Below are positions 29,507 to 40,823 of a stretch of 64,000 bases of DNA, in pieces; position 1 is the first letter of the stretch, and each line of letters begins with the position of its first letter. Made by a program: the position numbers and the translations under genes. This DNA is from Asaia astilbis JCM 15831 (lineage in GTDB: Bacteria; Pseudomonadota; Alphaproteobacteria; Acetobacterales; Acetobacteraceae). The notes under the pieces were generated by a model. The model searched no databases and had not been told where the DNA came from. It saw nothing but the letters and a program-made list of their open reading frames with translations. The stretch is taken from contig NZ_BAJT01000006.1 in assembly GCF_000613845.1 (NCBI RefSeq), positions 102,842 to 166,841 on the forward strand. Direction: 5' to 3'.

Positions 29507-30925
29507 TCAAGCGCAGACTCTCTCCCGTAAGAGTGTACCAGCCAGCGAATTGGTCAGACGCTGGGTTATCACAACCTGCACGGTCTGCCCGATGAGATCA
29601 TCGGAACCTTCGACATGTACAGGCTGCAGATAGGGGGAACGCCCGGAGATCTGGCCGGGTTTGCGGCCACGTCCGGTGAACAGCACAGGCAGGGTACGGC
29701 CGACCATGTCGGCATTGAAAGCATCCTGTTGCTCGCGCAGCAGGGCCTGAAGGCGCTGCAGGCGGGCATCCTTGATGGATTCTTCGACCTGAAAGGGCTG
29801 TCCGGCAGCGGGGGTGCCGGGACGAGGCGAATATTTGAATGAGAAGGCCTGAGCGAAGCCGATATCGCGGACGAGCTGCATCGTCGCTTCGAAATCCTCT
29901 TCCGTCTCGCCGGGATGGCCGACGATGAAATCGGAAGACAGGGCAATATCGGGGCAGGCCTCACGCAGATTCGCAATGATAGCACGATATTCGTCACCCG
30001 TATGGCCACGATTCATCGCTTTGAGAATGCGGTCCGAGCCTGACTGCACCGGAAGGTGCAGGAAGGGCATCAGCGCCGGATTGTCGCGATGGGCATCGAT
30101 CAGCGACTGATCCATATCCCGAGGATGCGAGGTCATGTAGCGAATGCGGGCCAGACCGGGCAGGGCTGCCAGCGCCGAAGCCAGCGCAGGCAAATCTGCC
30201 GTGCCGCCTTGGCCGTCATCGCCATGATAGGCGTTGACGTTCTGGCCCAGCAGCGTGATCTCGCGCACGCCGCTTTCCACCATGCGTCGTGCTTCAGCGA
30301 TGACCGAAGGCAGGGAACGGCTGGTTTCGGCGCCACGCGTATAGGGCACGACACAGAAGGAGCAGAACTTGTCGCATCCTTCCTGAATGGTGAGGAAGGC
30401 GGTGAGATTGCCATCCACCTGAGGCGCTGCGGCCTGCGGGAGGAAATCGAACTTCATCTCCACCGGGAAATCGGTGTCGATAACGGCGCCACCGGCGCGC
30501 GCGGCGCGCGCAACCATTTCTGGCAGGCGATGATAGGTCTGCGGTCCCAGAACGATGTCGACATAGGGCGCGCGGGCCAGAATCTCTTCACCCTCTGCCT
30601 GGGCGACGCAGCCAGCGACAGCAATGATCGAGCGGCTTAACCCCGAGGCTTCGCGCTCCTGACTGATCTTGCGCAGGCGGCCAAGTTCGGAAAAGACCTT
30701 TTCGGCGGCACGTTCGCGGATATGACAGGTATTGAGAATGACCATCTCGGCCTGCTCAGGCGTCTTGACCGCCCGGTAACCGAGCGGCGCGAGAACGTCC
30801 GTCATTCTCGCGCTGTCATAGACATTCATCTGACAGCCCCAGGTAATGACGTGCAGGCCGCGTGCAGGGCTCTCATCGTTACCCTGCATGGGGGAGTTGC
30901 TCTCTGTCAAAGCCTCGACGGTCAC
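29507..30925 (-). CDS. miaB: tRNA-2-methylthio-N6-dimethylallyladenosine synthase
   Basis: MiaB is a radical SAM enzyme that adds a methylthio group to i6A37 of tRNAs. It is 472 residues in one unbroken frame. An N-terminal UPF0004 domain has the first cluster cysteines (WGCQMN, NTCHIRE, GCVAQAEG). The radical SAM motif is CDKFCSFC (about residue 175) and a C-terminal TRAM domain binds tRNA. The start is a GTG with TAAGGA upstream. It heads the miaB-phoH-ybeY-corC block, with a 41-nt gap before phoH. Confidence 0.95.
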   Translation of the reverse strand: MTVEALTESNSPMQGNDESPARGLHVITWGCQMNVYDSARMTDVLAPLGYRAVKTPEQAEMVILNTCHIRERAAEKVFSELGRLRKISQEREASGLSRSIIAVAGCVAQAEGEEILARAPYVDIVLGPQTYHRLPEMVARAARAGGAVIDTDFPVEMKFDFLPQAAAPQVDGNLTAFLTIQEGCDKFCSFCVVPYTRGAETSRSLPSVIAEARRMVESGVREITLLGQNVNAYHGDDGQGGTADLPALASALAALPGLARIRYMTSHPRDMDQSLIDAHRDNPALMPFLHLPVQSGSDRILKAMNRGHTGDEYRAIIANLREACPDIALSSDFIVGHPGETEEDFEATMQLVRDIGFAQAFSFKYSPRPGTPAAGQPFQVEESIKDARLQRLQALLREQQDAFNADMVGRTLPVLFTGRGRKPGQISGRSPYLQPVHVEGSDDLIGQTVQVVITQRLTNSLAGTLLRERVCA

Positions 30926-31147
30926 GTGTCCTTACCTTTAGCCTCAGGGGCGCTTGAATGCGGGCGGGACCGAATAAGAGCACTCTCCAGAGAGCTGGAA
31001 AGGCTTCTCAAATCTCGATCAAGAAACCCGCTTTTGAAGATCCTGTCGGCATGGTAGCGGAAAGGATCGATGAATGCATGGCTAATATTGGTCTGGATGT
31101 TGCTAGATCTGCCTCTGGCGGCAGGCATCCGGACAGGCAGGTGCGCT

Positions 31148-32110
31148 TCAGGAAGCAACGGCATCAAGACGATCAGGATTCTGATGAAGCTCGGCAACCC
31201 CGCGTGCCACGATGTCCTGAACAGCGGCTGAAAGCTCTTTCCGGCTCGGAAAATCTGCGGGATCGACCGGGGGGTGGAGAATAACCGTCGCCCCAAGGGA
31301 GCGCCATTGCGTGACGGACCAGATGTGAGGGGCCAGCTCCATATCGCCATACCAGGCAAGCGCGGTGCGTCGCGCACGGCCAATGGGCAGGCCGTCCAGC
31401 TTGTCATAGACGATCGAGACCGGTTGAATCAGGACGGAAGGGGGCGTCGGCTGGGCGTTGTCGATCCGGCTTGGCTTGGCGATGGCGAAGAATGAGGACA
31501 TGAACGGCAGCACATGTGTGCCATCGGTCGAGGTGCCCTCAGGGAAAAGGATCAGGTTGTCGCCGTCATTGAGCCGGTCGGTCATTGCCTGAAGCTCACG
31601 CCCCGTATTGTTGCGCTGGCGACTGACAAAGATCGTTCTGCCCAGACGCGCCAGTGTTCCAATGACGGGCCAGTCCGCAATCTGCTGCTTGGCTACGAAC
31701 ACAGTCGGCAGGATGCCGCCAGCTACGGCAATGTCGAGCCAGGAAGAATGGTTTGCGACAAAGATGATCGGCCGCTCACCATTTTTGACCGCGACGTTGT
31801 CACGGATCGTGCCAGCCACGTCGCCGATGACATGGACTTTGAGCCCGAGAATTCTGCAGATCGATGCCCAGTAAAAACGGGCGAAAACGATTTTGGCCGC
31901 GCTCTTGCGACGAAGAAGAAGGCGTTGCGGAACGCTGGCAACCAGGGTCCAGAGGCAGGAGAGACCCATACGTCGGATCGCACGGAGGCGACAGACGACG
32001 CGGTTTCCCGACGCAGGCGCAAGCGGAAGAGCCGGCTCGAAAGGAGCGGTCCAGGGATCGGGGCCGGGAGCGTCACTCGTGGGACGGCGGCGCGTAATGG
32101 CGTCAGTCAT
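31148..32110 (-). CDS. 1-acyl-sn-glycerol-3-phosphate acyltransferase (PlsC family)
   Basis: This membrane-associated acyltransferase likely makes phosphatidic acid from lysophosphatidic acid. It is 320 residues from ATG 32110. A hydrophobic N-terminal segment (GLSCLWTLVAS) precedes the catalytic HX4D (NHSSWLDI), the FVAKQQIADWPVIG motif and FPEGTSTDG, which are PlsC blocks I-III in order. The N-terminal 40 residues are polar and Pro-rich and may be partly untranslated. It is 222 nt upstream of miaB on the same strand; that gap contains nothing recognisable. Other LPLAT roles, such as ornithine-lipid synthesis, are possible. Confidence 0.86.
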   Translation of the reverse strand: MTDAITRRRPTSDAPGPDPWTAPFEPALPLAPASGNRVVCRLRAIRRMGLSCLWTLVASVPQRLLLRRKSAAKIVFARFYWASICRILGLKVHVIGDVAGTIRDNVAVKNGERPIIFVANHSSWLDIAVAGGILPTVFVAKQQIADWPVIGTLARLGRTIFVSRQRNNTGRELQAMTDRLNDGDNLILFPEGTSTDGTHVLPFMSSFFAIAKPSRIDNAQPTPPSVLIQPVSIVYDKLDGLPIGRARRTALAWYGDMELAPHIWSVTQWRSLGATVILHPPVDPADFPSRKELSAAVQDIVARGVAELHQNPDRLDAVAS

Positions 32111-32313
32111 TACGTTCTCTCTAACGCAAGAGGGCCATCTCGGACAACTGCGTTGCTGCGACGATTTGGTTAAGAGTGCATGAAGCATCACCTGATTAAG
32201 GTTTGAACGAAAAGACAACTCCCGCGTCTTTTATTGCCTATGTGCCCATGACATGATCTCGACACGCTTTTCATCCATGGCTTGAGAAAATTGACCCAAC
32301 AGCAGGAGCTCCA

Positions 32314-34441
32314 TTGCTGTCGTTCTGCCGCGTTTCGCTTCTTCGTTATTCCTCCGCCGGACCGAGGGCCCCGCTTTCCAGTGAAGGGCTCCTGATCCGT
32401 GCTGCGGTTTCACTGTGCCTTGCCAGTGTTGTTTCTCAGGGGCCAGCCGCCTTTGCAGCGCCCAAAGAGTCTTCCAAGACCGACAATACGGCGCCGGGTA
32501 AGGATGAGAGCTACGCTGTCGAGATCCCTCCCTCCTCGGACCCCGAGCTCGATCCGATGGTTCGTGCGTCCTCTACCCTTGTGACGTTGCAAAAGACGAA
32601 AGCGGTCGATCCGTACGCATTGGCTGGACGCATCAGAGGCGATTTCGATCGCGTGCAGACGGCGCTTGAAAGCCGGGGTTTTTATGCGGGAAAGGTCGAG
32701 ATCACGGTGCGGCTGCCCGATGGCCAGACTGTCGATGGTCAGGACCCTGCTTTGCCCGATCGTCTGGCGGCTGCATCTGTTGGGGCAGAAGGGTCGTCCA
32801 AAAAGCTGCGGATCACGATCAAACCCGTAACGGGGCCCCAATTCCACATTGGGAAGGTGACGCTGGTTGAAGGGCCCCTTCGGGGTGATCCGCCGCCGTC
32901 GTCTGAAAAGACCTCTGAGAAAGTGCCTGCCAAGGGCAGCTTGGGTCAGGCTGCCGCGCAGCCGTCCCGGCATCCGGTCACGCTGGATGCGGACTCACGT
33001 AAGGCGTTCGGTCTGCAGACGGGGCAAAAGGCGATTGCATCGGATGTGCTGACTGCGCAGTCCGGTCTCCAGCACGCCTTACTGGAACAGGGGCATGCTC
33101 TCGCGACCGTCGGCACGCCTGTTGCCTATCTGCGCCCAGCCACGCACACCCTCGACCTCGAATTTGCGGTTGGTGTGGGCCCGGTGGTCGATATTGGCCC
33201 CATCAGCTTCAGCGGCCAGAAACGCACCAGAGAGAAATTCCTGCGTGAACGGCTTCTGATGCATGAAGGACAGCTCTACAGGCCGAGCAAGATCGAGGAG
33301 GCCCGGCAGGATCTTGCGGGTGTGGGGATCTTTTCTTCAGTCGGCGTGCATGATGCCCCGCCGCTCGTTGCCGTCGCTCAGGGGAAGGGGACGCCGGACG
33401 TCTCTCAGGCGATGCCCCTGCATTTTTCGCTCACTGAGGGCAAGCGTCACACGGTCTCGGGTCAGCTCGGCTATTCGACCGATCTTGGCGGGCGCGCCGG
33501 GGCGAGCTGGACGCATCGGAACCTGCTTGGCGGAGCAGAACAGCTCAAGCTGACGGCCCTTGTCACGGGGTTGGGTGGGTCTGCCCAGCAAGGGCTTGGC
33601 TACGATGTGTATGCGGATTTTCTCAAGCCCGATTTTCTGCGTCGTGACCAGAATTTGAGCTTGCGTGTCGAGGGCATTCGTCAGTTGCTCTATTCCTACC
33701 AGCAGACTGCGATCCTTGTGCGCGGGGGGCTGATCCGACGGTTGAGCAAGCGCTGGAGCGTCAATGGAAGTGTTCTTGCCGAGCAGGAAAACATCAAGCA
33801 GTTCGGAAATTCGAAAGATTATCTGATTGCCCAGCTTCCTCTGGGCGCTGTTTACGACAGTACCGACGTTGCCAATCCGATCGACCGGCGACCCATGGCA
33901 TGAAGCTACAGTCAATCTGACGCCTTCGGTCTCGCTGGAGAGTGGCACATCCTTTTTCACCATCATGAGCGCCAGTGCATCGACCTATTTCGATCTGCAC
34001 CGCTTTGGGTGGACCGCGCCCGGCCGTTCGGTGATTGCGGTTCGCGGCCTTGTTGGGTCGGTGCAGGGAGCGACGACCTATGACATCCCTCCCGATCAGC
34101 GTCTTTATGCCGGTGGTCCGGCGACGGTGCGCGGATTCCGCTATCAGGGTGTCGGTCCGCAAAACGGGAAATACGGCGTGGGCGGCACATCGCTCGATGC
34201 GGGGTCTGTCGAATTCCGCCAGCGTATCCTGAAAAGCTTCGGTGCGGCCGCGTTTGTCGATGCCGGTCAGGTCGGTGCGGGAAGCCGTCCTTTTCAGGGG
34301 ACATTGCGCGTCGGCTATGGCGTCGGTGTGAGGTACTACACGCCGATCGGCCCCGTCCGTCTGGACGTTGCCCTGCCAGCCAATCGGCCGCCTCACGGCG
34401 ATAAATGGGAACTTTATATCGGTCTCGGGGAGACATTCTGA
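32314..34441 (+). CDS. tamA: Outer membrane translocation assembly protein TamA (frameshifted)
   Basis: TamA is an Omp85-family outer-membrane barrel that works with TamB in outer-membrane biogenesis and lipid traffic. It starts at TTG 32314 behind AGGAG. A signal peptide ends near AAFAAP, followed by POTRA-type domains (about residues 80-330) and a C-terminal barrel (from about residue 360). The barrel contains the VRGFRYQGVG motif, the TamA form of the Omp85 loop-6 signature. The frame breaks near 33884-33894. This break needs +1 (one base too many or two missing), the only one of its kind here. Repaired length is about 708 residues. The stop overlaps tamB (ATGA). Confidence 0.88.
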
Positions 34442-37400
34442 TGAACGATCATCCCGAAACCGCAGCATCAGCATCGCGTACATCGTCACGCAAAACACCG
34501 CGCATGGCGCGTTGGAAGCGCATTTCGCTCTGGTGTGCGGCACTGATCATCGGTGTGCCTGTTGCTTTGGTCACGCTCGCTTCGGCGGGAATTCTTGTCT
34601 TTGCCAATATCCCGTACGGTCAGCGTGTCATCGAACGCCAGACTGCGAGCCTGACGGGGGGCATGGTGCAGATCGAGGGGCTGGATGGGGCTTTCCCTTA
34701 CCGGCTTCACCTTCGCCAGCTCAAAATCAACGATCATCTGGGGACGTATCTGGCGATCGACGAGCTGCGGCTCAATTGGTCGCCTCTCGCTTTGCTGCAT
34801 AAATCGGTCTCGGCCTCGCTGCTTCAGGCACAAGCCCTACGGTTCGACCGTTTGCCGGTTTCCGATCCAGCCGCGCCGCCGTCACCGCCCAGCTCGAATG
34901 AACCCTCCAGCCTGCATCTGAGGATTGCGCTTCAGACGCTCGATATCGGGCGTATCGACATTGGGAAGTCACTTGCAGGCTTTCCGCTGAGCGTATCGGC
35001 TCATGGTCATCTGACCCTCGCCGATCTGGCGCCCATTCTCGACGGTTTGAAAGTCGATCGTCTTCCTGAGGCCGATCTGGGTCTGATCCTCAAGCGGCTT
35101 GACCGTCCGGCGACTATCGCTCTTGCTCTGAACACACCGCGTGACACGCTGGATATGCATCTGAGAGTCGAAGATGGTGCCCAGGGTCTCGTCACCCAGT
35201 TTGCAAAGATCGAGACGCTCGATCCTCTGACGCTGGATCTCGACCTCAAGGGCAAGCTGCGCGCCAATCAGCTCCATCTCGATCTGGCGGCGGGCGCGGT
35301 CAAAACTCAGGCGAAAGGCACGCTCGATCTTGTCCACCATCAAGGTGCGCTCAGCCTGAACGCCACGACACCGGCAATGGCACCCATGCCCGGCGTCGCG
35401 TGGTCGAGCTTCGCACTGGCCGCCGAGCTGCACGGTGATCTCTTTGCCCCATCGGGGAGTGGCTCGCTCGATCTCGACTCTCTGGCAGCGGCCGATGCCG
35501 GAGTCACGCATCTTTCGGCTCGTTTCAAGGGGGATGAGGGGAGGGCGTCACGCGCCGATAAGCTCGCTTTGACGCTGCGTGCCGAGGGTGTGCGGGTGCC
35601 TGGCGTGCCCAGCGCTCTCCTTGCCGGGGCGCCGATCGATGCCAGTCTTACCGCGCTCCCGAATGCCGAGGGGCAGCCTGTAATGCTCGCAGTCTCTCAT
35701 AAACTCTTTCAGCTCAACGGCTCGGCGAAGCTGAAGCCGGATCTCAGCGGGGTGATCGATCTCGTCCTCCCCGATCTCGCACCGCTTGCGTCGATCGGAC
35801 ATGTCGACTTGCAGGGGCATAGCGTCACCCACGCCGATTTTATCTATCGCCCACAGGGGGAAACACAGCTCAAGCTGCTCGATCAGCTCTCGATTACCGG
35901 GGGGATGAAGCAGGCTGTTTCTCTCATCGGGGAGGACGGCAAAATCGGTCTCGATGTGACGGCGTCACCCGAAAGCAGGGACGGGCGGCATGTCGAGATC
36001 AAGAACCTGAGTGTCGATGGTCGCGCGCTCACTTTGCGTGATCACGGGTCTGTTGAGCTGGGTAAGGTTTCGTCTCTGATCAACGATCTGTCGCTGACCT
36101 TGCCTGATCTCAAGGCGGCAGCGCCGCAGCTTCATGGGCATCTGGGGTTGGAGGCTCATAGTGAGGGGCCGTTTCAGGATCTCGCAGCAAAAATACAGAT
36201 CAAGGGTGATATCGGGGCAAGCGATGTGCCTGCGGGCCCGCTGATGCTCGATCTCGCCGCGTCGCATCTCCCCTCCCGGCCAGAGGCACGTTGCGCGCCG
36301 ATGGCAAGCTGGACGGTCGCAAGCTGGCGCTCGATGCCGCGTTTTCGCGTCACGAAGACGGTCTGACAGAACTCACTTTGACCGAGCTGGACTGGGCCAG
36401 CCTAGTTGGCAAGGCGCATCTGACCCTCCCACCGGCTGCGCGGATCCCGCTGGGAACGCTGGCAATCACCGCTGGCAACCTGAACGATTTCAGTGCTCTG
36501 GCCGGAAAGCGGCTTGGCGGTCGCCTTGTTCTGGACCTTCACACCAGCGAGGCCTCTGAAAAAACACCGCCCATCGTCACCCTTTCGCTCAAGGGAGGCG
36601 TGAGCGCGCCTGAGGCCCGTATCGGCAAGATTGACCTTGGCGGGACAATCAACGACCCGGTCAACAAGCCTGCTTTCAATCTGAAACTGGCTCTGGCGGG
36701 GATTGAGGCTCAGGCAATCAAAGGCTCGGCGAAGCTTGCCGCGCAGGGCCCGCTCGATGCGCTCGCGCTTTCCCTGAACGGGGCGTTTCAGAACGTCATG
36801 GCCGCTCCTGCGACGCTGGATACGGCGCTCTTGCTCGATTTGCCGGGCAAGACTGTGCGCCTTGATCGCCTTGCCGGCCTTGTCAAAGGCGAGACGATCC
36901 GTCTTTCAGGACGAAGCCAGATCGTCTTTGGAACGGAGATGGGCGTCGATCGTCTGCAACTTGCGGTCGCGCCTGCCGGGGTGGCTCCTGCGACGCTCAG
37001 CCTTGCGGGAACAGTCAAACCGAAGCTCAATCTGCATCTGCGTCTCGCTCAGGTCACGCCCGCTCTGGCCAAGCCGTTCGTCACGGGGTTCGACGCGGCT
37101 GGTGTTCTCTCTGCTCAGGCCGATCTTGGCGGCGATATTGCCCGACCGACCGGGACGGCTTCCGTCACCCTGCATGGGTTCAGGCTTCGGAACGGACCGG
37201 CCGCCTCCCTGCCGCCGCTCGCGCTTCAGGCTAACACGACTCTTTCCGGCCAGTCTGCGCAGCTCACGGCTCAGGCCGATGCTGGAAAATCCATCGCGCT
37301 GCGTGTCGCAGGAAAGGTCCCGCTGACGGCAACAGGGCCGATCGATGTCAGGATGAATGGGAGCGTCGATCTCTCGGTCGCCAATGCCATTCTTGGCGCT

Positions 37401-38651
37401 CAGGGAATGGGGGTGAGCGGTCGTAGCAGGATCGATCTGGCCGTAAACGGGCAGGCTACGGCGCCCAAAGCGAACGGACAGGTCACGCTCGAAAACATCA
37501 ATTTTGCGCATTATGGCCAAGGCGTAAGGCTGACAGAAATCAACGGTGCCATCGTTGCCGCCAATGACAGCCTGACCTTGCAAAATGTTGTGGCTCATGC
37601 GGGCAAGGGAACAATCGGGCTCAGCGGATCGGTCGGTGTTTTGAGACCGGGCCTGCCAATCGATATCAGGATCGTGGCGCGTAAGGCCCAGCCTGTAACG
37701 AGTGATTTGCTCACAGCCGTGATCGATACCGATCTACGCGCCCATGGACAGCTCTCATCGCGTCTTGATGTCGATGGCGGTATTCGCCTGCCTTCCGTCG
37801 TGGTCAATATCCCGAACTCCATGCCAGCTTCTGTGCCGCAACTGACGGTTATCCGGCCCGGTGAGAAGCAGGAGACCAGTGCGAGCTCTCTGGTGATTGG
37901 ACTGGACGTCTCCGTGCTGTCACCGGGCTCGTTTTTTGTCCGCGGTCACGGTCTCGATGCCGAGATGTCCGGCAAGCTCCATGTGGGCGGTCTGAGCTCG
38001 GCGCCCGACATCTCCGGTGGCTTCGACCTCAAGAGGGGCTTCTTCAATCTTGCGGGCGTCAATCTCAACTTCACCAAGGGACGTGTTGCCTTTGACGGGT
38101 CAGGCGTCGATCACAAGCTCGATCCGTCACTCGATTTCCGGGCCGACCGCAATGTGCAGGGCGCAATAGCGAGTCTGGTTGTCGGCGGCTATGCGAGCGC
38201 GCCCAAGATCGATTTTGCCTCGCAGCCCAGCCTGCCGCGCGATCAGGTCCTCTCCATGCTGCTCTTCGGCAGCTCCACTGCGTCGCTGTCTCCGACGCAG
38301 CTTGCGAGTCTGGCGGCAGCAGTCGCGCAGATGACCGGCGGATCGTCCTTCGACCCGCTCAACAAGGTGCGCGGTCTTTTGGGGCTCGACCGTCTCGCCG
38401 TGGGCGGCGGCAGTGGCGTCGATAATGGAGGTGCGAGCCTCGAAGCGGGTAAATATGTGATGAAGGGCGTCTATGTGGGCGCCAAGCAGGCCACAGGCGG
38501 CACCGGAACGCAGGCACAGGTTCAGGTCGATCTGACCAAGAGACTGAAGCTTAACACGACAGTCGGAACGGGCGGTCAGGTGACAGGGTTCACCACGCCG
38601 GAAAACGATCCGGGTTCAAGTGTGGGTGTCAGCTACGGCTTTGATTACTGA
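34441..38651 (+). CDS. tamB: Translocation and assembly module protein TamB (frameshifted)
   Basis: TamB is a very long inner-membrane-anchored protein of the AsmA/VPS13-like bridge type, thought to move phospholipids across the periplasm. Residues about 25-50 form the signal anchor. Repeated beta strands fill the middle, and the DUF490/TamB C-terminal domain is from about residue 1,050, with LSMLLFGSS near the end and a final aromatic residue as in outer-membrane partners. The frame breaks near 36286 (GAGGCACG to GAGGGCACG), where one added base gives GTLRADGKLDGRKLALD. The repaired length is about 1,403 residues. It overlaps tamA by the ATGA junction, and a hairpin follows. Confidence 0.9.
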
Positions 38652-38653
38652 GC

Positions 38654-38677
38654 CGTGGGGCGGCGCTCTGCCCCACG
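38654..38677 (+). terminator. Hairpin after tamB
   Basis: A perfect 8-bp inverted repeat (CGTGGGGC / GCCCCACG) with an 8-nt loop starts 2 nt after the tamB stop and before the convergent kinase gene. There is no T-run. Confidence 0.45.
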
Positions 38678-38694
38678 CGTGATCGCCTGTGTTC

Positions 38695-39324
38695 TCAGGC
38701 CTGTTGCCATTCAGGGTGATAGAGCCAGTCGGCTTTGGCCTGGGTCTCCAGGATGATCCGGGCATTGGGGGCGTCGGTGACGGCGATCCACTCACGGGCT
38801 TCTTCAATCGTCCGGCCAAAATGGACATGGCGTGCCTCGAGCCACTGATTGCGGAGCGTTTCGTCTGTCGCCACGAACCAGCTTTCATCCAGATATTCCC
38901 GGACTCCGGCCCATGCGCCGTCGCAGAGAAGGTAATTCCCCTCGACGATGACCAGTTTGCGGTCAGGCAGAACGGGGATTGCGTTTGCGATCGGCTCTTC
39001 GATCTCGCGCGCAAAATACGGTGCGTAGACGGTCTCCGTTTTCTGGTGACGGATGCGCGCCAGAAGGGCTGTGAAACCAGCGGCGTCGAATGTGTCGGGC
39101 GCTCCCTTACGGCCTGCGCGGTCCAGACGACGCAGCTCGCAATTGGCGAGGTGGAACCCGTCCATAGGCACGACGACGGCCTCATCGGGATAATGCGCGG
39201 CAAGGCCCTCTGCCAATGTCGACTTGCCGCCACCGGGGGCGCCGACCAGTCCTAGAATAACCCGTCCCGGCTGGGTCAGAAGCCCGTCGAGACGCTGTCT
39301 TGCCATGTCAAAGCTTGAGGTCAT
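38695..39324 (-). CDS. P-loop nucleoside/sugar kinase-like protein (FrcK/YggC/uridine kinase group)
   Basis: This 209-residue protein has a Walker A (GAPGGGKSTLA, about residues 27-37), the conserved MDGFHL segment, a substrate loop (RRLDRAGRKGAPDTFDAAG) and a VEGNYLL motif. These mark the phosphoribulokinase/uridine kinase/pantothenate kinase group, nearest to fructose-transport-associated FrcK and YggC proteins. The substrate cannot be assigned. Its ATG overlaps the stop of the TPR gene, so it is the last gene of a minus-strand unit. The C-terminal NARIILETQAKADW is typical of this group. Confidence 0.8.
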   Translation of the reverse strand: MTSSFDMARQRLDGLLTQPGRVILGLVGAPGGGKSTLAEGLAAHYPDEAVVVPMDGFHLANCELRRLDRAGRKGAPDTFDAAGFTALLARIRHQKTETVYAPYFAREIEEPIANAIPVLPDRKLVIVEGNYLLCDGAWAGVREYLDESWFVATDETLRNQWLEARHVHFGRTIEEAREWIAVTDAPNARIILETQAKADWLYHPEWQQA

Positions 39325-40820
39325 GAAGTTTTCTGCCTTGCTGCGTCGTCAAGAATATCGCGCACGGAGGAGATGACGGGGCTCCAGTCCCAGGCCTTGG
39401 TCTGGCGCACAATCTGGAGGGAAGGGTACCAGGGGCTGTCGACCCGATCGGTCAGCCAGCGCCAACAGGGGTTGACCCGGTCCATAAGCAGGACCGGCTT
39501 GTTCATGCCGCCAGCCAGATGCACGACCGAGGTGTCGACCGAGACAATCATGTCGAGATTATCGATCAGGGCCGCCGTATCGTCCATGCTGTGGCACTGA
39601 TCCATCAGATCGACGATACCGCTTTCGACATTTCCGAGTTGCGTAGCAGCAGGGCCTTTTTGCAGACTGTACAGGCTCACGCCGGTAATATTGAAGAGGG
39701 GCTGGAGCGTCTCGAGGGGCATTGAGCGCCGCTGATCGAGCATGAAAGGCTCGGTCTGATCTCTGCGCGATGCACCGGCCCAGACCAGCCCGACACGCAG
39801 AGCGCGATCATGGGCAAGCTGCTCGGCGAAACGCGCCGATTTTTCCGGGTCGGCGGCGAGATAGGGCATGTCTCTGCCGAAAGGATGTCTGGTTCCCGAA
39901 AAAGCGCGAGGCAGACTGATGAACGGGCAGTGATAGTCGTATTCCGGCGTTTCACCACCGACCTGTATTTCCGCGACCCCGGGAACCCGGGCACAGAGAT
40001 CGGCCATGATATCCGCGCCCCAGACCCGGATGACTGCACCGAGCTCTGCGAGAAGAGGCAAAAATCGCAGATACATGAAGGTGTCGCCATAGCCCTCTTC
40101 CTGCGTGACGAGCACCCGCTTGCCCCTAATATCGAGAGCCGGCGTGATGTTGGGCAAAAGGCGGGACATGGGCAGACTTGTGTGGCCAGGCAGACGGAAC
40201 CGCCATTCATGCTCCGACCAGCCCTGTTGGAAATAGCCTGCCTTGAGAAGGGCGATCGAGTAGTTCAGCCGCATCTGAGGATGGTCTGGCTTGAGCTGAA
40301 TTGCCTGACGGTAGAGATTGATTGCGCCCTGAACGTCGCCCCTAGCTGCGGTCAGATAGGCGACGTTGGACAGCGCACTGGGATCGCCCGGATCGAGATC
40401 GCGCATGGTGCACAGCACGTCATGCGCCTCGTCGAAGCGTCCGGCCTGAGTGAGCGTCAGAGCGAGAGCACTCAGGGCAGGCAAATGCCGGGGGCGCCGT
40501 CGGAGCGCCTCACGCAGGCGCATTTCGGCTTCTTGGAGATGGCCGAGCTGCATGTGCAGGACAGCGCCAAGTTCCAAGAGGCGGCAATCTTGAGCGTTCG
40601 TCTGTGCGAGGGTTTCGGTCAGACGAAGTAATTCCGCACGTCTGTCGTGGGCCTCGGCAACCGGGAGGAGCATTTCTGCTGGATGGCGACCGGTCCCCGA
40701 TACGCAGGCCAGATCGCGGATAATCTCCAGACATGACTCTGTCTTGCCCTCGAGGAAGGCCTCTTTCAGCGCGGCTTGTGAATGGCATGCGCCGGAGAGT
40801 GAGAGAGAGGCGGGGGACAT
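39321..40820 (-). CDS. TPR protein with glycosyltransferase-like C-terminal domain
   Basis: The 499-residue protein has tetratricopeptide repeats in residues about 50-200 (visible units include LGAVLHMQLGHLQEAEMRLR and ARGDVQGAINLYRQAIQLKP). A GT-B/GT9-like domain follows (about 220-490), with ITPALDIRGKRVL, EEGYGDTFMYLRF, GLVWAGAS, LYSLQKG, and VSVDTSVVHLAGGMNKPVLLM, the usual order in such proteins. The donor and acceptor are unknown. Polysaccharide or protein glycosylation is plausible. It is in the same transcription unit as a single-domain response regulator and a kinase-like protein. Confidence 0.82.
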   Translation of the reverse strand: MSPASLSLSGACHSQAALKEAFLEGKTESCLEIIRDLACVSGTGRHPAEMLLPVAEAHDRRAELLRLTETLAQTNAQDCRLLELGAVLHMQLGHLQEAEMRLREALRRRPRHLPALSALALTLTQAGRFDEAHDVLCTMRDLDPGDPSALSNVAYLTAARGDVQGAINLYRQAIQLKPDHPQMRLNYSIALLKAGYFQQGWSEHEWRFRLPGHTSLPMSRLLPNITPALDIRGKRVLVTQEEGYGDTFMYLRFLPLLAELGAVIRVWGADIMADLCARVPGVAEIQVGGETPEYDYHCPFISLPRAFSGTRHPFGRDMPYLAADPEKSARFAEQLAHDRALRVGLVWAGASRRDQTEPFMLDQRRSMPLETLQPLFNITGVSLYSLQKGPAATQLGNVESGIVDLMDQCHSMDDTAALIDNLDMIVSVDTSVVHLAGGMNKPVLLMDRVNPCWRWLTDRVDSPWYPSLQIVRQTKAWDWSPVISSVRDILDDAARQKTS

Positions 40821-40823
40821 GAC

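Noticed and set aside
30922..31407. 161-residue minus-strand frame between miaB and the acyltransferase
   Set aside because: Most of it overlaps plsC in another frame and it has no coherent features.
32231..32413. 60-residue minus-strand frame before tamA
   Set aside because: It overlaps the tamA start, lacks a ribosome site and resembles nothing; it is probably chance.
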